A stretch of DNA of 64,000 nt from CAVQWT01 sp963717705 (GTDB taxonomy: Bacteria > Pseudomonadota > Gammaproteobacteria > Burkholderiales > Casimicrobiaceae): assembly GCA_963717705.1 (NCBI GenBank), contig CAVQWT010000004.1, positions 558,001-622,000 of the forward strand, given 5' to 3'. The translations under genes and the position numbers were made by a program. Below the pieces are notes generated by a model, which saw nothing but the letters and a program-made list of their open reading frames with translations, searched no databases and was not told the origin of the DNA. This document shows, one piece after another, positions 59,693-64,000 of this stretch (the stretch's first letter is position 1; each line of letters starts with the position of its first letter).

Positions 59693-62161
59693 GGAAGCCT
59701 CGCGAGCGGAAGAGCGGTGGACACGAACCGCCCGGATGATAGCCGATCCCGGCCGGCTTCGCCCGCGCCCGAGGCTGGTCAGACGGGCGCGCCGGACCGC
59801 TGCCGGCGGAGGCACGATGTGCACCGGCAGCGGCGCGCCGACGTCGAGATGCACGTCGCGCTGCGGGAACGGCATCCGGATCCCGGCTGTCGCGAACGCG
59901 CGGTCGATCATGTGGAGCAGGTCGCTCTTGACGCGGCGGGAATCGCTGTCGATGGTCATCTCGAGCCAGTACATCAGCGCGAAGTTGATCGAGCTGTCGG
60001 CGTACGCGTCGAGGTAGACCTGCGGCGCCGGGTCCTTGAGCACGCGGCCGTGGCGCATCAGCACGTCGAGCAGCGCGTCGGCGGCCTCGCGCAGCGGCGT
60101 GCCGTAGGTGACGCCGACGACGATGCTGTGGCGCGTCTGCGGGCTGGTGTACGTCCAGTTGGTGACGCTGCCTTCGATGAACCGGCTGTTCGGGATCATC
60201 GTCTCGATGCCGTCGGCGCTGCGGATCGTCGATGCGCGAATGCCGATCTCGGTGATCCGGCCCCGCAGCCCGTCGACTTCGAGCAGGTCGCCCAGCCGGA
60301 GCGGCCGCTCGACGAGCAGCATGATCCCCGCGACCAGGTTCTTGAGCAGGTTCTGCAGGCCGAAGCCGGCTGCGAGCGCCAGCGCGCCGCCGAGGAACGC
60401 GAAGGCGGTGATGGGAATGCTCGCGCTGACCAGCGCGAAGATGACCAGCGCCGCCGCCACCGCGAACAGCGCCCACTTGCGCAACAGCGCCGCCGCCTGC
60501 GGCGCGATCCGTCCCCGCGCCACGGCCATCCGCTCGACGCGGCGCGCGACGAAGCTGGACAGCAGGTAGCCGACGACGACGATCAGCAACGCACCGAAGG
60601 TCTTGCCGACGGTGACGCTGCGCGACACCGAGAGCTTGCGGCCGTCCGCCGACTCGAGCGAATCGTCGACGGTGAACATCTCGTAGTTCCAGAGCCGCCG
60701 CACTCCGAGGACGGCACCCGCGGCCGTGTCCTTCGCCCGCTCCAGCAGCGAGACGTCGCGGCGGCCTTCGAAATCCGCGCGAAACCGGGCCAGCAGCCGC
60801 TCGAGCGGCTGTCCGCCGTCGAGCGCGCGCCTGAGGTCGGCCTCCCGCTGCCGCAGGATCTCGAGCATGCCCCGCGCCTGCGCCGCGTCGGACGCCTCGG
60901 CATTGCGCTGCAGCGCTTCCTCTTCGCGGATGCGGCTGCCGACGGCCGAGAACTGCTGGCTGAGGTATTCCATCCAGGCGCGAACCCCGGTCAGCGAGGT
61001 CGTCAGGCGCTCGTAGGACGCCCGCGCCTGGACCGGATCGTGCGACAGCAGCGCCTGTGCGCGCGCCTCCCAGGCGGCGCGCTCCCCCTCGAGCAGGAGC
61101 AGGTACTCCCGCAGCAGGTCGACCCGCTGCGTCGACACCGCCGCCGCCTCGCGCGCGAGGTCCGCATCGCGCTCCAGCTGCGCGATCCGCGCCGCGCGTG
61201 CGGCCGCTTCCCCGACCGACGCGGGTGCCGCGCGCGACCGGGCGAGCTGGCCCTGGGCGGCGGTCCGCGCCGCCAGCGCCTGCGCGGACGCGCTCGTCGC
61301 CCGGTCGAGTTCGCGTTCCGCCGCCCTCCGCCGGCCGTCGACTTCCGCGAGGACGCGGGCGAGGTCCTGGGGCGGCAGCGCGACGTCGCTCCCGGCGTCG
61401 ACAAGCTTGCGGCGCGCGAGATCGCGGGCGGCGGTCGACGCCGCTGCCTCGTCGCGAGCGCCGCGGATGCCAATCTCGAGCAGCGTCTGGGTCGCGACGT
61501 CGATCGACGCGCGCTGCGCCGACAGGCCGCGCTGCCATTCCAGCGCCGGAAACTCGGGCGTCCCGCGCGCGCCGTCGGCGGCCTCGGCGGCCATCCGCGC
61601 CGCCGCCTGGCTTTCCTTCACCTTGGCGGCGAACTGCGCTTCGATCCGCTCGAACAGCGAGCGCCGCGCCTGCGCGCGGCGGATGCCGTCTTCCGCCGCC
61701 TCGAGCTCGTCGCGCAGCGCGTCGACGCGGAGCACCGACAGGGGTCGCGGACCCTCGAAGCCGCGCCAGTTCTCGCCCGCGCGCTCGACGTCGCGCTGCC
61801 GCTGCCGGGCCGCCTCGGCGTGGTCCAGCGCATCCAGCTGCTGCTGATAGACGCCGACCAGCTGGCGGGCCAGCGTCAGCCGCGAGGTGATCCCTCCCTT
61901 CGCCGCGCCGGGCGGCGCCTCGGCCGGCGGGCCGCCGTCCGCCTCGATCGCGTCGACCAGCGCCTGCGCCTCCGCCTGCGCCTTGCGAATCTGGTCGCGA
62001 GCCGTCGCGCCGTCGGGGACGGACTCGGTCGTCGCGGCGGGCGACGATCCCGGCCGCAGCAAGTCGGTGAGAGCGTTCTGGCCGAATGCCGGCGCGACCA
62101 GCGACAGGCACGCCGCGATTGCGACCGCGAGGACCACCGACAGGTCGCGGCAGGCAGGCAT
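59693..62161 (-). CDS. MscS-family mechanosensitive channel (3' end uncertain)
   Basis: The protein starts with a Sec-type signal (LSVVLAVAIAACLSLVAPAFG) and a periplasmic part rich in Ala, Arg and Glu with strong coiled-coil character. Then come several membrane helices and the MscS pore and beta domain (FLGGALALAAGFGLQNLLKNLVAG, IPNSRFIEGSVTNWTY). It belongs to the large MscK/YbdG-like group (about 800 residues). The MscS domain ends near residue 760 (FPQRDVHL), yet no stop follows and the frame stays open into the adaptor gene. A TGA at 59779-59781 is one frame away, so a lost stop through a one-base indel is likely. The end given is only the last codon before the adaptor GTG. Confidence 0.8.
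59736..59741 (-). promoter_or_regulatory. Candidate -10 box of the RND adaptor gene
   Basis: TATCAT on the minus strand (in the context GGCTATCATCC) lies 43 nt before the adaptor GTG. It supports a separate transcription start for the pump operon and argues that the upstream open frame there is not meant to be translated as a fusion. Confidence 0.45.
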
Positions 62162-62168
62162 GACGGCG

Positions 62169-62174
62169 ATTATA
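62169..62174 (-). promoter_or_regulatory. Candidate -10 box of the MscS-type gene
   Basis: A perfect TATAAT on the minus strand lies 7 nt before the ATG of the channel gene. Initiation would fall at or next to the A of the start codon, predicting a leaderless message. No -35 consensus is visible. Confidence 0.5.
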
Positions 62175-62270
62175 TTCCGGCGCCCACGGCGCGCTGCCTC
62201 CAGGCCGCCGCGGATGCCGGCGCCGCGCGGGGATGCTGCCGCGGCAGCCGGCGCGGGGTCACGCGGTCGC

Positions 62271-62642
62271 TCAGGCCCGGCGGCGGCGCGGAAGCGGAGG
62301 AAGAGCCACCCTGGCGATGGGCTTGGGCTGCGGCGCGCACGCCGGGTCGCAGACGGCACTCGAGCCGCAGCAGTTCTCGGTCAGGTAGCCGACGACGGCG
62401 TTCATGGTGTCGAGATCCGCGCGGTACCAGACGTAGCGCCCATCCTGCCGCGGGACGATGAGGCCCGCGCGCGTGAGCTCCTTCAGGTGGAACGACAGCG
62501 ACGCCGGCGCGATCGCCAGCGTCTCGGCCACCTTGCCGGCCGTCAACCCGTCCGGCGCGTGCTCGACCAGCAGCCGATACACCGCGAGGCGAGTCTCCTG
62601 CGCGAGGGCGGCAAACGCGGCCAGTGCGTTGGTCGTTTCCAT
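62271..62642 (-). CDS. arsR: ArsR-family arsenic-responsive repressor
   Basis: The 123-residue protein has the ArsR winged helix (LAQETRLAVYRLLVEHAPDGLTAGKVAETLAIAPASLSFHLKELTRAGLI). It lacks the CVC motif in the recognition helix. It carries C91, C92, C98 and C102 in the C-terminal ENCCGSSAVCDPAC. The C-C-x5-C spacing equals that of the arsenite site described for the ArsR of Acidithiobacillus ferrooxidans. It probably leaves DNA when arsenite binds and controls itself and the facing oxidoreductase gene. The following Arg/Pro tail has no known role. Confidence 0.93.
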   Translation of the reverse strand: METTNALAAFAALAQETRLAVYRLLVEHAPDGLTAGKVAETLAIAPASLSFHLKELTRAGLIVPRQDGRYVWYRADLDTMNAVVGYLTENCCGSSAVCDPACAPQPKPIARVALPPLPRRRRA

Positions 62643-62651
62643 GGTTTTGAA

Positions 62652-62680
62652 AATATACGACGATCTTGATCCTTGTCAAG
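62652..62680 (-). promoter_or_regulatory. arsR promoter with operator-like palindrome
   Basis: A consensus -35 TTGACA (62674-62679) and TATATT (62652-62657) are 16 nt apart on the minus strand, the best promoter in the window. The palindrome CTTGA-N6-TCAAG (62665-62680) overlaps the -35 hexamer, as expected for a repressor site. The -10 ends 9 nt before the arsR ATG. The plus-strand gene starts 106 nt away in the other direction. Confidence 0.6.
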
Positions 62681-62785
62681 CCGGCCATGACACCGAAAGG
62701 GTCAAATCCGAAAAACGCAGCCCGTTCCCGCCACACCCGAACGGAGCCTGGCGTTCGACTTGGATCGAAGCGACGGAGGAAGGTC

Positions 62786-64000
62786 ATGAGATTGACGAGA
62801 AGGCAGTTCATCCAGGCATCGTTCGCCACCGCGGCCATGCTCGCCGCCGGCTGCGCGACGCAGGCGACGACACCCGTCACCAGCGCCATGGCCGTGCGCA
62901 AGGCGAAGACCGCCGGGCCGGCCAAGGGCGAATGGGTCGCGAGCACCTGCCAGGGCTGCACGCAGTGGTGCGCGATCCAGATCCTCGTCGCCGAAGGTCG
63001 CGCGGTGCGCGTGCGCGGCAACCCGCTGTCGAAGACCAACCACGGCTACGTCTGCCCGCGCGGCCACCTGATCCCGCAGCAGGTCTACGACCCGGACCGG
63101 ATCAAGGTGCCGATGAAGCGGACCAACGCGGCCAAGGGCCGCGGCGTCGACCCGAAGTTCGTGCCGATCACCTGGGACGAGGCGCTCGATACCGTCGCCG
63201 ACCGGATGATCGAGCTGCGCAAGAACAACGAGGCGCACAAGCTCGTCTACATCCGCGGCCGCTACTCGCCGACGTCGACCGAACTCCTTTACGGCGCGCT
63301 GCCGAGGATCTACGGCACCACCAACTACTTCTCGCACAGCGCGATCTGTGCCGAGGCCGAGAAAATGGGCCCCGGGCTCACGCAGGGCTTCTTCGGCTAC
63401 CGCGACTACGACCTCGAGAAGACGAACTGCCTGGTCATCTGGGGCTGCGACCCGCTGGCGTCCAACCGCATGGTGCCGAACACGATTCACCGCTTCCACG
63501 AGATCGTCGCGCGGGGCAGCGTCATCGTCGTCGACCCGCGGCTGTCCAACTCGGCCGCCAAGGCGCAGGAGTGGCTGCCGCTGAAGCCCGGCACCGACGG
63601 CGCGCTCGCAGGCGCGATGGCGCACGTGCTGCTGACCGAGGGCCTGTGGAACAGGGAATTCGTCGGCGATTTCAAGGACGGGAAGAACCTGTTCGTCGCC
63701 GGGCAGCCGGTGGACGAAGCCGCGTTCGCCGAGAAGGAGACGTTCGGCCTGGTGAAGTGGTGGAACCTGGAAATCAAGGACCGCACGCCGGCCTGGGCCG
63801 AGAAGGAAACGCTGATCCCGGCGGCGCAGATCGTCCGGGTTGCCCGAGCGATGGGCAAGGCCGCGCCGAAGACCGCGGTCTGGATGGGCCCGGGTGCGGC
63901 GATGCATCCGCGCGGCACCTACAGCGCGATGGCGGTCCATGCGCTGAACGGCCTGCTCGGCTCGATCGACGTCGAGGGTGGCGTCTGGCAGTCAAGCAGT
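62786..64000 (+). CDS. arrA: Arsenate respiratory reductase catalytic subunit, ArrA-like (cut by window edge)
   Basis: The first 405 codons of a large molybdenum-bis(MGD) oxidoreductase of the DMSO reductase family are present. A Tat-type signal (MRLTRRQFIQASFATAAML) sends the folded protein to the periplasm. The iron-sulfur motif is C55-x2-C58-x3-C62-x27-C90 (CQGCTQWC), and residues 157-160 read RGRY, the ArrA hallmark. The expected molybdenum ligand is C188 in SHSAICAEAEKMG. ArxA-type arsenite oxidases have a GRGWG-type motif instead. A strong GGAGGAAGG (62775-62783) precedes the ATG. The ArsR gene faces it. The nearest alternatives are other members of the Arr/Arx/Psr group. Confidence 0.85.
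   Translation, partial: MRLTRRQFIQASFATAAMLAAGCATQATTPVTSAMAVRKAKTAGPAKGEWVASTCQGCTQWCAIQILVAEGRAVRVRGNPLSKTNHGYVCPRGHLIPQQVYDPDRIKVPMKRTNAAKGRGVDPKFVPITWDEALDTVADRMIELRKNNEAHKLVYIRGRYSPTSTELLYGALPRIYGTTNYFSHSAICAEAEKMGPGLTQGFFGYRDYDLEKTNCLVIWGCDPLASNRMVPNTIHRFHEIVARGSVIVVDPRLSNSAAKAQEWLPLKPGTDGALAGAMAHVLLTEGLWNREFVGDFKDGKNLFVAGQPVDEAAFAEKETFGLVKWWNLEIKDRTPAWAEKETLIPAAQIVRVARAMGKAAPKTAVWMGPGAAMHPRGTYSAMAVHALNGLLGSIDVEGGVWQSSS

Noticed and set aside
56588..62461. An open plus-strand frame of nearly 2000 codons antisense to the RND operon and MscS-type gene
   Set aside because: It is low in hydrophobic structure, rich in Arg, Gly and Asp, and lies exactly opposite well-identified genes. Stop codons are rare in high-GC antisense frames, so such length is expected.

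Overview
The window is about 64 kb of very GC-rich DNA with dense, short-spaced genes on both strands. The gene content and local orders (ftsK opposite trxB, glnE opposite yhdP, trpS-scpA-scpB-rluB, rluC opposite rne, uvrB near a tyrB/aspC-type transaminase, nadE-PII) point to a betaproteobacterium, probably a member of the Burkholderiales or Rhodocyclales. I saw no prophage, insertion sequence, integron or CRISPR array. Most of the window is core chromosome. The right-hand end is accessory.

Layout. 1-13.3 kb: the 5' part of ftsK, trxB and a Smr-domain gene, then yhdP plus a nitrilase-family amidase on the minus strand. Opposite yhdP runs glnE-ilvE-zinc-finger gene-waaF-NTF2-like gene. 13.4-22.8 kb (minus strand): tldD; a branched-chain amino acid ABC system livK-livH-livMG-livF with permease LivM fused to ATPase LivG; mscL; a PII signal protein; glutamine-dependent nadE. 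22.9-26.8 kb (plus): a DUF482/FemAB-like protein, a class IV histone-deacetylase-like enzyme, a crotonase and a short-chain dehydrogenase. 26.8-32.7 kb (minus): Sua5/YrdC, a site-2 protease, trpS, scpA, scpB and rluB with a 325-residue repeat-containing tail. 32.8-36.6 kb (plus): a CysB-type LysR regulator, a Bcr/CflA-type exporter, a DUF192 protein and a solo LuxR regulator with a complete acyl-homoserine-lactone pocket. 36.6-39.8 kb (minus): CBS protein, sppA, HAD phosphatase, rluC. 39.8-43.5 kb: rne behind a structured leader of about 620 nt. 43.6-52.6 kb: a flavodoxin-like protein, a low-molecular-weight phosphatase, an orphan peptide-binding protein, uvrB, an MsbA-type exporter, an aromatic aminotransferase, a DUF3429 protein and tRNA-Gly/tRNA-Cys.

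52.7-62.2 kb (minus): a secreted alpha/beta hydrolase, then a tripartite RND efflux operon (adaptor, pump, NodT-type outer membrane factor) preceded by an MscS-family channel. Two reading-frame anomalies lie in this stretch. The pump gene has a one-base frameshift near 56,650, and the channel gene has no stop codon before the adaptor. Either the operon is decaying or the sequence carries indel errors.

62.3-64 kb: an ArsR-family repressor with an arsenite-type cysteine cluster faces the first 405 codons of a molybdenum oxidoreductase. That protein has a Tat signal, a C-x2-C-x3-C-x27-C iron-sulfur motif and an RGRY motif. Together these indicate an arsenate respiratory reductase (arrA) locus that continues past the window. 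This is the most interesting biology here.

Regulatory signals worth checking are a GAAC-N4-GTTC palindrome exactly between the -35 and -10 of uvrB, the arsR operator-like palindrome over a consensus -35, the livK-livH terminator, and a recurring placement of -10 boxes 7-9 nt before start codons, which suggests leaderless mRNAs.
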